The translations under genes and the position numbers were made by a program. DNA of 64,000 nucleotides from a bacterium (GTDB lineage Bacteria > Verrucomicrobiota > Verrucomicrobiia > Limisphaerales > RI-55), in assembly GCA_016124235.1 (NCBI GenBank), contig WGOC01000002.1, positions 248,001 to 312,000 on the forward strand, written 5' to 3'. Below, in pieces: positions 53,832 to 63,672 of the stretch. How positions within the stretch are numbered: position 1 is the stretch's first letter; every line of letters starts with the position of its first letter. The notes under the pieces were generated by a model. It did not search any database, was not told the DNA's origin, and saw only the letters and a list, made by a program, of their open reading frames with translations.

Positions 53832-55798
53832 GGAGCAACGGAGGCTAGGAATGTGGTGCTGAAAACGCAAGGCTTGTCGCTTTTTTGCCGCGCGTGCAAC
53901 TTGAGATAAGGCGCCCATTCCGTTTTTCGAAAAGTACCGGAAACCAAACCTGCGAGCGATTCTCTCTTCTCTCCTCTCGATGCTTGCTCGACCACTACGA
54001 TCTCGTCCCAATCGGCGGACAGCTCAACCCGCACCGCAGCATCGCGGCGGCGCACAATGATCGCCCGATCCGACACTCGCTTGATCACCGCCCCAGGTGC
54101 AAATTGCCAGTGCACGGAAAAAGCGATCATTTCGGGCAGCGGACCTTTCACCCCGATGTAATCATACACCTCGATCCGTCGGCCTCCTTCCTCCACCCTT
54201 ACTTCGCGAGATGGCATTCGGTTTCCCACCGGAACCATCCCGAGCCCCCGTGTGTCACCGACCGCGCTCAGGATTGGTTTCGCGTGATGACTGGACCAAA
54301 GAAACGGGCCCTTGCGTTGCGGCCACTCTTCTCCATCCGAAGTCGGACCATTATGGGCGGCGCGAGAAGCCAGCCAATTCCTCAATTCTCGATCGGCATA
54401 GTAAGCCCCGGTACCCGGATCGATCACTATTGCCACTCCTTTCCGCCAAATGGAAAGATGCAGAGCGTCAAGATGTCCGTGCGCCGCTGTCTTCAAGTAC
54501 CCAAGCGGCGATAGATCCCACCGCAACCACCAGTATCCTGACTCTAGAATCGCAATGCCCGAGTCCGGGAAATACCACCAATTAGCAAGTTCTCGCGCTT
54601 TTAGTGGGCAACCGCTCCCCAATGGGAGCGACTGCTTTGGCGGCTCGCCCAGCCAAAACTCCATACCGCTCGGTCGCGACGATTGAGCCATCCAATCCCG
54701 CCACTCCCGAATCAAGCCATTCGAACGAATATAGAATGGGCTGACAAAAGCTGAATCAGAATCACCATAGTCCCAAACTTCACTCTGGGCCTGAACCTCC
54801 CAAAAGAATCGCGCTGCATCACTGAGTCGCGATTCAACAGCACTGGCGATCATTCGCCCGGAAGCGATCAATGCAAGCCTGGCCTGCCAGCAGAACTCAA
54901 ACGAGAACAGTTGGTAGTTCAAGGCCTGCTCACGATTGCCACCGTCTGGTGAAAATTGTGTCAGAACTTCCCGCTCCCAAATCGCCTGCAACCGTTCAGT
55001 TGGAGCACAAAGTCGAACTAAAGACGGCCACCGCACGACTGCCAAAATTAGACCAACCAATTCGCCTAACAGGTGGTTGTTGGCCGACGTCCCAAAAGAC
55101 TTGTGCCTCCAGGCAAACCAGACGTGTGGAGGCAGAATGGAGCGGCGTAATCCGTCCACACGCTTTCCAAAGTCCTGTCTGCTGTTTTCCGCTGCTCCGT
55201 TGACAAAGTAAGTCAGCAGTGCATCGATCCAGGTGAACTGAATCAACCTCATTCCCACCTCCAACGCACTCGTCCAGTTCCAACCACGATAGGGAGGGTT
55301 GTGTTCCACCCAATCCTCCAGTGAATCGACACACTTCGCAGCCGCCCGAAAGTCATTCAATAAATAAGCGGCCATTGCCAATCGAACCAAGGGGTGCCAA
55401 CGACTGAGTTCCCAAATCAATTTGCTGTCCGCTCCCGCAGGTAAATTGCGATGGTCGAGCTTGAAAGCTGACTCTCGCGTCGATACATCACATCCTACTA
55501 CATAGTCCTTTTGCCAAAGTGGCGGATCGTCCACATGCAATTCGAGATGACCAAACGCTAGCCACTTGCCCGTAAGAATCTGGTCCACCTCGTTTGCCAA
55601 CGAATCTCGCATCAATGCCGAAGCCGCTTCGCATGGCGGCAACGCCGGGAAATTGCCACCTTCCCCAATATCGCAGTGCGACCAGTCAGGCAACCGACCG
55701 GAATCCCGGAATTGGCGCCATTTCTTCCGTGTGTGAAGCGCCATCTCATCAAGACTCATGGCCTTGAGTCGATGCCAGTACCACTTCAGCTTAGACAT
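53828..55798 (-). CDS. Heparinase II/III-like protein
   Basis: A 656-residue protein with an N-terminal alpha/alpha toroid (about 100-370, with RGWNWTSALEVGMR and SANNHLLGELVGL) and a C-terminal beta-sandwich (about 390-640) holding AAHGHLDALHLSIWRKG. These are the hallmarks of heparinase II/III and alginate lyases. In EPS clusters such proteins trim or lyse uronic-acid-containing polysaccharide. No signal peptide is seen, which is common for this cluster type. ATG 55798 begins 1 nt after the upstream stop. Confidence 0.88.
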   Translation of the reverse strand: MSKLKWYWHRLKAMSLDEMALHTRKKWRQFRDSGRLPDWSHCDIGEGGNFPALPPCEAASALMRDSLANEVDQILTGKWLAFGHLELHVDDPPLWQKDYVVGCDVSTRESAFKLDHRNLPAGADSKLIWELSRWHPLVRLAMAAYLLNDFRAAAKCVDSLEDWVEHNPPYRGWNWTSALEVGMRLIQFTWIDALLTYFVNGAAENSRQDFGKRVDGLRRSILPPHVWFAWRHKSFGTSANNHLLGELVGLILAVVRWPSLVRLCAPTERLQAIWEREVLTQFSPDGGNREQALNYQLFSFEFCWQARLALIASGRMIASAVESRLSDAARFFWEVQAQSEVWDYGDSDSAFVSPFYIRSNGLIREWRDWMAQSSRPSGMEFWLGEPPKQSLPLGSGCPLKARELANWWYFPDSGIAILESGYWWLRWDLSPLGYLKTAAHGHLDALHLSIWRKGVAIVIDPGTGAYYADRELRNWLASRAAHNGPTSDGEEWPQRKGPFLWSSHHAKPILSAVGDTRGLGMVPVGNRMPSREVRVEEGGRRIEVYDYIGVKGPLPEMIAFSVHWQFAPGAVIKRVSDRAIIVRRRDAAVRVELSADWDEIVVVEQASRGEKRESLAGLVSGTFRKTEWAPYLKLHARQKSDKPCVFSTTFLASVAP

Positions 55799-55799
55799 G

Positions 55800-57986
55800 T
55801 CATTGGAGATCGACGGCTCGACCCGCTTGAATGGATTCCAAAACGGCAAAAGTCAGCAACATGCTCTGCCGCGTCTGTTCATACGGGATAGGGTGCTCCG
55901 CCTCTCCACGCAAATAGGCCAGCCACGCCACCATTTGCTCTCCATGCCCCTTTCCACCGAACGAGTATTTGGACACTTTGCGTCCACGGTGCACGACGAG
56001 TTTTTGGAAATTCTCAATTTCTGCCACAAAACCAGCTCCAAAAACTGTGCAGGTTTCCTTCGGCCAAGTGGAATCGCCTTCTGCCGAGTAAACCAGTTGA
56101 CCACTGGATCCATCAGAAAACTCGATCTGAGCTGCCACACTATCAGGAAAAGGCAGCCTTCCCACCGTCGGCCATGTGGTCTGCGCGAGCGCTCGAATCG
56201 GCTTCGCATCAAATAAGAAACAGAAGTAATCCAAAAAATGACAAGCTTCACCCAGTACCCGGCCGCCACTCTCCGCGTGATTCGCGTACCAGTGAGCCGG
56301 ATCGAGTTTGCCCGCTGCCACGCGGTAGCTCGCGGTCTTGGGGCCCGGCGTTTTTCCAAGCAATTTTTTTAGCTCCGTGCTTGCGCCGGCGAAACGACGA
56401 TTGAACCCCACCTGCACCGAGCCTTTGCCATTGGAAATCAACTCGTCGATTTCGGCCAACTCTTCACGAGTGAGGCACAGCGGTTTCTCAACAAACACTT
56501 GCCGGTTCGCTCGGAGCGCCGCGCAGACAATCGGAGCGTGCAAATGATGTCGGGTCGCCACGATAACTGCCGAGGGGTTTGCCTCTTCTTTCTGCTGCAA
56601 AAGCGGTTGATAATCAGTTGCGGCTTCAGCAAAACCAAACTTGCTTTTCACATGTTTCGCCGATAGCGAAGTGTTGTTCACCACCGTTCCCAGTGGGACT
56701 TGTCCCTTCAGGTGCGGCAGCAACATCGTCCGCGCAAAATTGCCTGCTCCGATGACATCAAGACGAGTCACCGGCGCCGACAGTCGCGAGGGAGGGCCGC
56801 TGATCCCCAAGGACGGCTCATTGGCAGCCACTACTTTGTTCCCGTTCGGAGATCTCTCATCTTCGTCTCGGTAATTGAGCACGACTCCAACTTCCCGGGC
56901 TCCAGCCTCGCCAAGCAACTCCTGATAAACCGCCAACGATTTCAAAAAGGGCACCGTTCGCGTAGTTAGGGCATTGAGATCAAGCTGCCCAGTCTTCATC
57001 AAATGCAAACAAGCGTCGAAATTTCGCTGCTCTGTCCACCGCACGTAACCAATTGGGTAGTCAGCCCCTCCCCATTCATATGAAGGATCATATCGACCAG
57101 GACCATAGCTTCGGGAGTAGCGAACATCGATTTCCTTCTCGTAGGCATACTTCCACAGCAGATCGACCTTCGTATTCCCCACCACCACAATCCGCCCGCG
57201 ATCTCGCAATGCCTCAATCGCTTGTTCGGTCGGGGCGTTGGTCGCCGCGGCCGTCGCCAGCACCACCGCATCGACCCCAAACCCACCCGTCCAAACCCGC
57301 ACTTCGTCGAGCAGGTTCTGTTGGCTCGGAATTATGAACCGTTCGGCGCCCATTCTTTCCGCAAATGGCTTTCTCGCGGAGGCAAGATCAACTGCCATGA
57401 CCCGCACACCGTTGGCTCGTAAGAGGGCCGTCACGAGCAAGCCCACCAACCCTTGGCCCGTCACCAGCACGCGGTCGCCAATGCTGGGGTCCAATTGGCG
57501 AACCGTCTGCAAAGCGATTGATACCACCGTGGTATAGGCTGCCTGCCAATTCTCAACACCCTCGGGAACCTTCGCGACCAATAGATCCGGCACAGCTATG
57601 AACTCAGCATGCAGGGCGGTCTCGTTTCCAGCACATGCCACTCGGTCACCCACGCGAAAACGTGTATTCAAAGGATCTACCGCCACGACGACGCCTGCGG
57701 CGCTGTAGCCAAGTGGCGTAGGGGTTTCGAGTCGATTACGCACCTTGTCCATGGCCGCCTTCCAACCCAGCGTCTTCGCCGTATCCAAGACTTTTCTAAC
57801 CTGGTCGGGCCTTGCCTTTGCCTTTTGCAGCAGGTTCATTTTTGCCTGCTCCACTTTCATCTTTTCCGTTCCCACACTGATGACCGAATGAGTGACACGC
57901 ACCAGCACCCCGCCAGGCGGTGCCGTGGGCAAAGGAACCTCCTGCAACTCGAGACGGCCGTCCTGATATTGAGCTATTTGTTTCAA
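55800..57986 (-). CDS. Bi-domain oxidoreductase (zinc-type dehydrogenase plus Gfo/Idh/MocA)
   Basis: A 728-residue fusion. The N-terminal half (about 1-375) is a medium-chain alcohol dehydrogenase (GVLVRVTHSVISVGTEK, DRVLVTGQGLVGLLVTAL). The C-terminal half (about 405-728) is a Gfo/Idh/MocA oxidoreductase with DVIGAGNFARTMLLPHL and the EKPLCL motif. Such fusions are found in bacterial polysaccharide clusters and are thought to modify a sugar nucleotide or sugar; the substrate is unknown. ATG 57986 starts the first strand directly. Confidence 0.9.
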   Translation of the reverse strand: MKQIAQYQDGRLELQEVPLPTAPPGGVLVRVTHSVISVGTEKMKVEQAKMNLLQKAKARPDQVRKVLDTAKTLGWKAAMDKVRNRLETPTPLGYSAAGVVVAVDPLNTRFRVGDRVACAGNETALHAEFIAVPDLLVAKVPEGVENWQAAYTTVVSIALQTVRQLDPSIGDRVLVTGQGLVGLLVTALLRANGVRVMAVDLASARKPFAERMGAERFIIPSQQNLLDEVRVWTGGFGVDAVVLATAAATNAPTEQAIEALRDRGRIVVVGNTKVDLLWKYAYEKEIDVRYSRSYGPGRYDPSYEWGGADYPIGYVRWTEQRNFDACLHLMKTGQLDLNALTTRTVPFLKSLAVYQELLGEAGAREVGVVLNYRDEDERSPNGNKVVAANEPSLGISGPPSRLSAPVTRLDVIGAGNFARTMLLPHLKGQVPLGTVVNNTSLSAKHVKSKFGFAEAATDYQPLLQQKEEANPSAVIVATRHHLHAPIVCAALRANRQVFVEKPLCLTREELAEIDELISNGKGSVQVGFNRRFAGASTELKKLLGKTPGPKTASYRVAAGKLDPAHWYANHAESGGRVLGEACHFLDYFCFLFDAKPIRALAQTTWPTVGRLPFPDSVAAQIEFSDGSSGQLVYSAEGDSTWPKETCTVFGAGFVAEIENFQKLVVHRGRKVSKYSFGGKGHGEQMVAWLAYLRGEAEHPIPYEQTRQSMLLTFAVLESIQAGRAVDLQ

Positions 57987-58079
57987 GGCTATTTATTGTC
58001 GGCTGGGATGATCCACCCGGAACACGGCCGCGGATCAAAGCACTATACGGTCTGCCACATCAACGCCGAATCGCGGCTT

Positions 58080-59474
58080 TCAAAGGCGGCTCACCACCCA
58101 GCGATGTTTACCTCGCGAAGTGCGTTCCGTTTCCTTCACTTCCTTTAGACGGACATTCATGTCATCGCCTAGCTTGCGCCGAATGCCTATCTCGATTTGC
58201 GGCAAGCGCGTACGTGAAAAAGCGGGCCCCGGCACGTAGCGAAATTCTACTTTGCCCGATTCTTCCTGATAGAACTGCACCGCGTAAAGATCATTAAAGA
58301 TCGAGTCGTGCATGTTGAAAGCCGTCAATGAAATCCTGCGCCCCTTACCAGACACTAGAAATTCCTGCTCGCGACCATCCACGGCCGATGCCGCCAGCCA
58401 CGGAAACTCCAGATTGCCGTCATGCTTCGGATCGGCTAAGCGAACGAAGTCCCCTGTCCGGTACCGGATCAACGGCATGGCCACGTTATGAAAGCTCGTG
58501 CCAATCACCTCGCACAAGCCATCCGAATTTGGCGAACCAAACTCGACATACCCATAAGTCGGCCAAAAATAAAATATCTCTGATTCCTTTCCTTCGCCCG
58601 CAAGAATGACCCGTTCACTGTGCCCGTACCAGCGGTACACCCGGCACTTGAAGACTCGTTCCAGCAGTCGTTTCTGCGGTATCGTCAAACGCTCGGAACC
58701 CGCAAGAAGACCTTTGATCGGTAACCGCCACTCGTGCCCGGCTCGTTCAAGAAACTCAGCAAGTTGCAGGGCAGCGCTGGGATAGGCATGTAGTAAGTCA
58801 GGTTTGAATCGCTCGATTGCGTCAAGATACTCGGGAAGCCTCGCTTCAGTCAGATGATACGAGGAGAGCATCAACCAGTCGCGCGTCGCGTCGTAGCTCG
58901 AAATTCTTCCTTCAGCCCTTTCACTCGTGACATGCCCTCGGATGACCGCCATCCGCGCTCCTTCAAAATAGCCGCCGCGCCGCCATTGAGCCTCAAGAAA
59001 CGCCTGTTCTTTAGGACGACTCACTCCCTTCTGCAGGTAAAAGCCGACCGGGACACCCGTGGATCCTCCCGTCGTCATGTACAGTCTCTGACTGGGAGGC
59101 ACCACTCGCGAAACCATCGCCTCGCGATTCTTCAGGAGATCTTGCTTTTCCAGGAATGGACATTTTGACAAATCCTCGAATGCTGTAAACCGGCTCGGGT
59201 CAAAGCCGGACCGAGCGAACCGCTCCCGATAAAACGGGCAGTTCTGAGCAGCGTGTGTCAGCGTTTCACGCAATTTCTCTAGTTGGAAACTGCGAATCTG
59301 TTCAGCGGACCAACTTTCTACATCTTGGGTCAATTTGCGGAACGCACTAAATCGCCTGCCAAGTCTTACCCGGGTCGGTAACTGACGGTAACCCCACCCA
59401 ATCGCTCGCTTCGCGCCGTCAGGCAGACGCTCATAGACGGAGAGAAGCGGGTATAACTTGTCCTCAAGACTCAT
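58080..59474 (-). CDS. PaaK/CapK-like adenylate-forming enzyme
   Basis: A 464-residue member of the phenylacetate-CoA ligase-like family. The nucleotide loop is TTGGSTGVPVGFY; later blocks are YGHSERVILAGEG and PLIRYRTGDFVRLAD. In polysaccharide clusters CapK-like members probably activate an acyl or amino-acid group for transfer to the sugar; the reaction here is not known. ATG 59474 follows the DUF362 stop by 4 nt; an earlier start overlaps that gene by 44 nt. Confidence 0.88.
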   Translation of the reverse strand: MSLEDKLYPLLSVYERLPDGAKRAIGWGYRQLPTRVRLGRRFSAFRKLTQDVESWSAEQIRSFQLEKLRETLTHAAQNCPFYRERFARSGFDPSRFTAFEDLSKCPFLEKQDLLKNREAMVSRVVPPSQRLYMTTGGSTGVPVGFYLQKGVSRPKEQAFLEAQWRRGGYFEGARMAVIRGHVTSERAEGRISSYDATRDWLMLSSYHLTEARLPEYLDAIERFKPDLLHAYPSAALQLAEFLERAGHEWRLPIKGLLAGSERLTIPQKRLLERVFKCRVYRWYGHSERVILAGEGKESEIFYFWPTYGYVEFGSPNSDGLCEVIGTSFHNVAMPLIRYRTGDFVRLADPKHDGNLEFPWLAASAVDGREQEFLVSGKGRRISLTAFNMHDSIFNDLYAVQFYQEESGKVEFRYVPGPAFSRTRLPQIEIGIRRKLGDDMNVRLKEVKETERTSRGKHRWVVSRL

Positions 59475-59478
59475 GCGG

Positions 59479-60870
59479 TTAACGAGACCGTCGCCGGCTT
59501 TCAATCGCTCCCACCCATCCAAAATGGGGCCTGAAATCGAACGTCTCCTCCATCTGACTCAGCTTGCCTTCCCAAGCGGAATGATTCGAAATCACTTCGA
59601 TATCATTGAACTGGAACGGAACAAAATTCATCTCCTTGATGCAGAAGGCATTTTTTATCAATCGAATCTTCATCGGATCAAAGCCCATCAACGTGGCCGC
59701 AACACAATCAACCGCCAACGGATGCGTACCTGCAATGATGACGCCGCAACGCTTTGGATCCGGCGCCATGGGGCCATTGCCTTCACCGCCGATAATCCCA
59801 TCGACTACCGACAAATAGCGCAATGGCTTGGTTCGCCTATAGCCCGCTCCGTCAAAAAAGAAGAGGCACTTGTTCAGGTCCAATACCATCCGCCAGCAGG
59901 TGTCATTGCCGTGCCAGTTTCCCGAGCGTACCACGTTTTGCGTGTCCCCAAAAAGTAATCGACCCGCCTTTTTTATTGGAACAAAAAGCCGCGATAGAAC
60001 CGGCCGATTCTTTAAGATTCGCTTGGCCGTTCCCATCCACGAATGTTCGAGTCGCGCCTTGGTCGTTGATGCAGGAAATTGGTCTCCTCCCTGATCCGGC
60101 GTGCCTTCGGTGTGATGGGGCAACCAATTCTTATTTGCATTGATTCCCACCAAGTTCTTCAGCGAACAGGTGATTCCCACCTTCTTGTGGGTCTTTAGCT
60201 TTGGAATATTAATAAATACGTCCGCATTCATGGGAGTGCGACATAGCAAATACTCATGCGTCCAATCATGATGGCGGGAGTTTGTCTCTGCCATATCATA
60301 ACTTGCTCCATACAATTGGCCGCAGCCACCGAAATCGACAAACTCACTGGCCTCGTTGAGCTTAACAAGTGTGCTCCCCGAAGGATCTCCGGGCAGCTTG
60401 GTCTTTGAAACGGTCACCCCATCGACTGCCAGCCATTCCTCTGGTCGCAGGTCCAACAAATTGATTTCCACTCCAGGAAAATCTCTCCGACACACTTCGA
60501 CCATTTCGTCTAAACGACAGTAGTCGCGGATCTTCGCAAATGAGGAGTCGGTCTGAGGAGCATCGCAAATAATGATGCTACCGCTGCCCCGCAGCTGCGG
60601 AGCAACCCAGCGGACCACTCCCTCGATCACTGCTGGATGGGTCACGACATGTTCCCAGTTGTCCGGGACAGGTCGCCGCTCGTCATGTTCCTTGACCCAG
60701 TTGGGCTTCAATACCACCCGGTCGCCAGGCGCTATCACCTCCGCGTTTAGACTCAACGAATCAAGCGCTACAGCAATCTGGCTGCATAGTTTTCCGATAT
60801 CATCATAGTATCCATCTAGGCGCAGAGCCGAAACTCTAGTCCCAATGTCGTTTTGATTCAGGCCGTACAT
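59479..60870 (-). CDS. DUF362 domain protein
   Basis: A 463-residue protein with the DUF362 blocks GDRVVLKPNWVKE (near 50), THPAVIEGVVRW, NADVFINIPKLKTHKKVGIT and VVDGIIGGEGNGPMAPDP. No ferredoxin cysteine cluster is seen, unlike the redox members of the family. DUF362 proteins occur in polysaccharide and natural-product clusters; the function is unknown. It lies 92 nt downstream of the GT9 gene and 4 nt before the CapK-like gene, so the three are probably co-transcribed. Confidence 0.88.
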   Translation of the reverse strand: MYGLNQNDIGTRVSALRLDGYYDDIGKLCSQIAVALDSLSLNAEVIAPGDRVVLKPNWVKEHDERRPVPDNWEHVVTHPAVIEGVVRWVAPQLRGSGSIIICDAPQTDSSFAKIRDYCRLDEMVEVCRRDFPGVEINLLDLRPEEWLAVDGVTVSKTKLPGDPSGSTLVKLNEASEFVDFGGCGQLYGASYDMAETNSRHHDWTHEYLLCRTPMNADVFINIPKLKTHKKVGITCSLKNLVGINANKNWLPHHTEGTPDQGGDQFPASTTKARLEHSWMGTAKRILKNRPVLSRLFVPIKKAGRLLFGDTQNVVRSGNWHGNDTCWRMVLDLNKCLFFFDGAGYRRTKPLRYLSVVDGIIGGEGNGPMAPDPKRCGVIIAGTHPLAVDCVAATLMGFDPMKIRLIKNAFCIKEMNFVPFQFNDIEVISNHSAWEGKLSQMEETFDFRPHFGWVGAIESRRRSR

Positions 60871-60962
60871 TGCCAGGAGTAGTCTAATGCAACCCCCTAG
60901 TTCATAGCAAATAGAGGCATCCTATTTTTGCGCAAAGAAATCTAGTGATCCGATTGATCGTT

Positions 60963-62126
60963 TTATTCCTCAACTCCACAATTGCCAACAATTCGGAGCG
61001 CTTTGATTACTTCTTCAACTGTAATCTTTTTCATCCATCTGGTGCCTAGGTGGGTATTCTTATCCGTCGGATGACAAATCTGAAATCCCGGATCCTGTTG
61101 ATGCGAGACGACACGGCTACGCGGACCGCTGGGAGCCCAAAGAGGAAGCAATCCTTGGCCAAAAAGCGCCACAACCGGAACACCCAGCGCATCTGCCAAA
61201 TGCATGGGTCCTGTGTCCAAGGAAACAAGGCCTTCCAATTGCTTCATCGCCGTCAGCCAGTCGTCGATACTTTCACATTCAATGATGGATATCAGCTTGA
61301 GCGTTTCCTTTTCGACTTCCGCAGTCTGTCCGGGACCGCATAAGGCAACGGGTTCGTTTCCATTCTCTCGCAGCCAGGTCGTTAATTTTGCCCATTTGGA
61401 AGCTTCCCAGTATTTCCCCCGCCACGGAGCAATCGGAACAATACCAATTCGCCTACTTCTGGCGAAATCCTCGGGCTGCAACGTTGCTGCACTCTGGATC
61501 TGCGGCGGAGAATGATCCAAGACAGGAACCCCGAGAGGTTGTAAAAGATCAAGTGCCACCTCCCAACGTGGCAGTCCATGCCGGAACGGAACAACTGACG
61601 CTGCATAGGTGGCCACTTTCAAATTACTACCGAGATACTGACTTAAGGAAACTACATCACGACACCCCGCCAAATAAAGAAGGATGACACTTCGGATATC
61701 GCCGCGAGGATCAATCCCGATGGAGCCACATCCAACTCTACGCAGTTCGTCAACGAAACGCCAAAATGCGAGGTTGAACCAACGAGATATCCGCGTCTTT
61801 TCCCGGCTTTTGTACCCGGACCAAGGCACTTCGGACGCGGTCCATCCAGAAAGGGAATGAGCAGCTAACAATCGTTGCCAACGATTCTGGCCGGAGAATT
61901 GAACCTGATATCCCGCAAGAATAATGTTTCTGACCAATGGCTCGAGTGTAATAATATCACCCATCCCAAAAGGTTCTATGACCAGCACCCGAGATGGACT
62001 TCCAATTGCAATTCTTCTATATTTTATTCTCCTACCGAGTCGCAACAACGCGGCGCAAAGGCCAAGCATCCAGCAAATGACCCGCTTCGAAACAGGCACT
62101 CGGATTTCATCTTTGTGTTCGTTCAT
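60963..62126 (-). CDS. Glycosyltransferase family 9 (heptosyltransferase-like)
   Basis: A 387-residue GT9 enzyme with LVIEPFGMGDIITLEPLVRN (N-terminal), PIAPWRGKYWEASKWAKL in the middle, and SLDTGPMHLADALGVPVVALFG near the C-terminus. A hydrophobic stretch at about 15-30 may anchor it to the membrane. ATG 62126 was chosen for its GGGA 8 nt upstream; a GTG two codons earlier is also possible. It is the first gene of the minus-strand exopolysaccharide cluster. The acceptor is probably the lipid-linked or surface glycan rather than lipid A, judged from context. Confidence 0.9.
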   Translation of the reverse strand: MNEHKDEIRVPVSKRVICWMLGLCAALLRLGRRIKYRRIAIGSPSRVLVIEPFGMGDIITLEPLVRNIILAGYQVQFSGQNRWQRLLAAHSLSGWTASEVPWSGYKSREKTRISRWFNLAFWRFVDELRRVGCGSIGIDPRGDIRSVILLYLAGCRDVVSLSQYLGSNLKVATYAASVVPFRHGLPRWEVALDLLQPLGVPVLDHSPPQIQSAATLQPEDFARSRRIGIVPIAPWRGKYWEASKWAKLTTWLRENGNEPVALCGPGQTAEVEKETLKLISIIECESIDDWLTAMKQLEGLVSLDTGPMHLADALGVPVVALFGQGLLPLWAPSGPRSRVVSHQQDPGFQICHPTDKNTHLGTRWMKKITVEEVIKALRIVGNCGVEE

Positions 62127-62607
62127 CGCCACGATCCCGACTTGCCAGCCGTCTCGACGTGCTTGATGCCATACGGAGAAATCTCGGCTGCATCGGTTTC
62201 TCTCAATCTGGTCCTTTGCTCACTTAGCCAAAAAAAGTTCACGCCAAATGTGGCTGTTTAGATAAATCCTCTGCAAACCGCTTGCTCGTAAACTCCGGAA
62301 TGGATCATGAAGTCAAATGAATATCGATGGAGACAGAATAGCCAATACAATAAATGCGTCTCGCGGACTGTAAGTATTTCTCTGAGAACTTGTCGATAGC
62401 GTGTCCAAATTGAGTTACTGGCGTTGGGTCAAATGTGGCGTCCACACATGCCCGGGATCGGAATCGAAAAACTGGCCAAATCTGTCGGAATTTTGGGATG
62501 CGTTAGTGGACCGCAACTACTCTGTAGAGCAGAGCCCAGGAACCACTCTTGATATAATATGAATCTACAGCAAAACTCCGCTTTTCGGACGCAGGCACTT
62601 TTCAAAA
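62127..62607. other. Divergent intergenic region between GT9 and methyltransferase genes
   Basis: These 481 nt separate the minus-strand exopolysaccharide cluster from plus-strand genes. No gene was seen. Base composition is clearly more A+T-rich than in flanking genes. It must carry the promoter of the long cluster on the minus strand, but I cannot place it. A plus-strand promoter is described separately. Confidence 0.5.
62550..62558 (+). promoter_or_regulatory. Extended -10 promoter for the methyltransferase gene
   Basis: TGATATAAT combines the extended -10 TG (62550-62551) with a perfect TATAAT (62553-62558). No good -35 box is visible, which is usual for extended -10 promoters. The start would be near 62565, about 43 nt before the ATG. 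Confidence 0.6.
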
Positions 62608-63339
62608 ATGAAATTCACTGATTGGCAAAAGAATTGGGAAGCTCTTGGTGACAACGATCCGCTCTGGGTGATTCTAACTAACCCGGAAAAAAAGGGGGGC
62701 CGTTGGAGCCCGGATGAGTTCTTCCAAACCGGCCGGACGGAAATCGAGGAACTGTTGGCGACGCTGGAGCAGCGAGGCGTCGGCATGGCCCGCAATGTCG
62801 CGCTCGATTTTGGCTGTGGAGTGGGGAGGTTGACACAAGCGCTCGCGCCACATTTCCGCGAAGTTCATGGGGTCGATATTTCCAGCTCAATGATCCGCCA
62901 TGCAAATTCATTCAACCAATATCAATCACATTGCCACTATCATGTTAACCCGCAGCCTGAGCTGGCGCTGTTTGCGTCCGGAACCATTGACCTTATTTAC
63001 ACCAACATTGTCCTTCAACATATCATGCCGAAAGATAGTGTCGCGTATTTGCGCGAGTTTGTTAGACTGCTTACACCAAGCGGTATTGCGGTTTTCCAGA
63101 TTCTCGTCCCAACGTTTCGCCGTCGGCTTTTCCCACAATTCCTCGTAGATGCGTTACGCCGCTATCGACATGGCAATGAGCCACATTTTGGAATGTTTGG
63201 TATACCATACAAAGTGATCACAAACCTGCTGGAGTCATTGCCCATTAAGGTCCTGTGGGTGGAAGACGTTACTTCGGCGGATCTCGGATGGCGTTGGATC
63301 AGTCTTCGCTACTGTATCCGCAAAGAGGCGACAAACTAA
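62608..63339 (+). CDS. Class I SAM-dependent methyltransferase
   Basis: A 243-residue methyltransferase with motif I ALDFGCGVGRLTQAL (near 65-80), the acidic motif II VHGVDIS, and post-motif NIVLQHIMP. It looks like the small-molecule or sugar methyltransferases found in polysaccharide clusters; the substrate is not known. It is divergent from the exopolysaccharide cluster and is driven by an extended -10 promoter. The ribosome site is weak. Confidence 0.9.
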   Translation: MKFTDWQKNWEALGDNDPLWVILTNPEKKGGRWSPDEFFQTGRTEIEELLATLEQRGVGMARNVALDFGCGVGRLTQALAPHFREVHGVDISSSMIRHANSFNQYQSHCHYHVNPQPELALFASGTIDLIYTNIVLQHIMPKDSVAYLREFVRLLTPSGIAVFQILVPTFRRRLFPQFLVDALRRYRHGNEPHFGMFGIPYKVITNLLESLPIKVLWVEDVTSADLGWRWISLRYCIRKEATN

Positions 63340-63672
63340 AACCAAATATCAACTTTGTCGCCAAACCACGCTTGAGAACTGGCCACGAAAACAAGATCGA
63401 AAGCCACCTTTTATAATAGAGCAGATGTTGTGGCAAACGAGTCGGGCCCAACCTGCGGCTATCGGTAGTCGGCCTTTCTGGCGAACGAAATGTACCGATA
63501 CTGAGTCTCATTCCGTTGTAATCGCCTAATACGAGTGGTCAGCGAGTTCGCACGCCTTTCTTCCCTTAAGTTTGGGCAATCGGCGCTATTTCTCTGTTGA
63601 ATTACGGTTCATATTTGTATAGGGACGATTTATAAAAGCGAGACTCGGTTGCCGCGTATTAGAAAAATTCAT
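63340..63672. other. Intergenic region between methyltransferase and exported protein genes
   Basis: These 333 nt are A+T-rich. I see no gene, RNA or clear terminator. The 3' part should include the promoter of the exported protein that starts at 63673. Confidence 0.4.
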
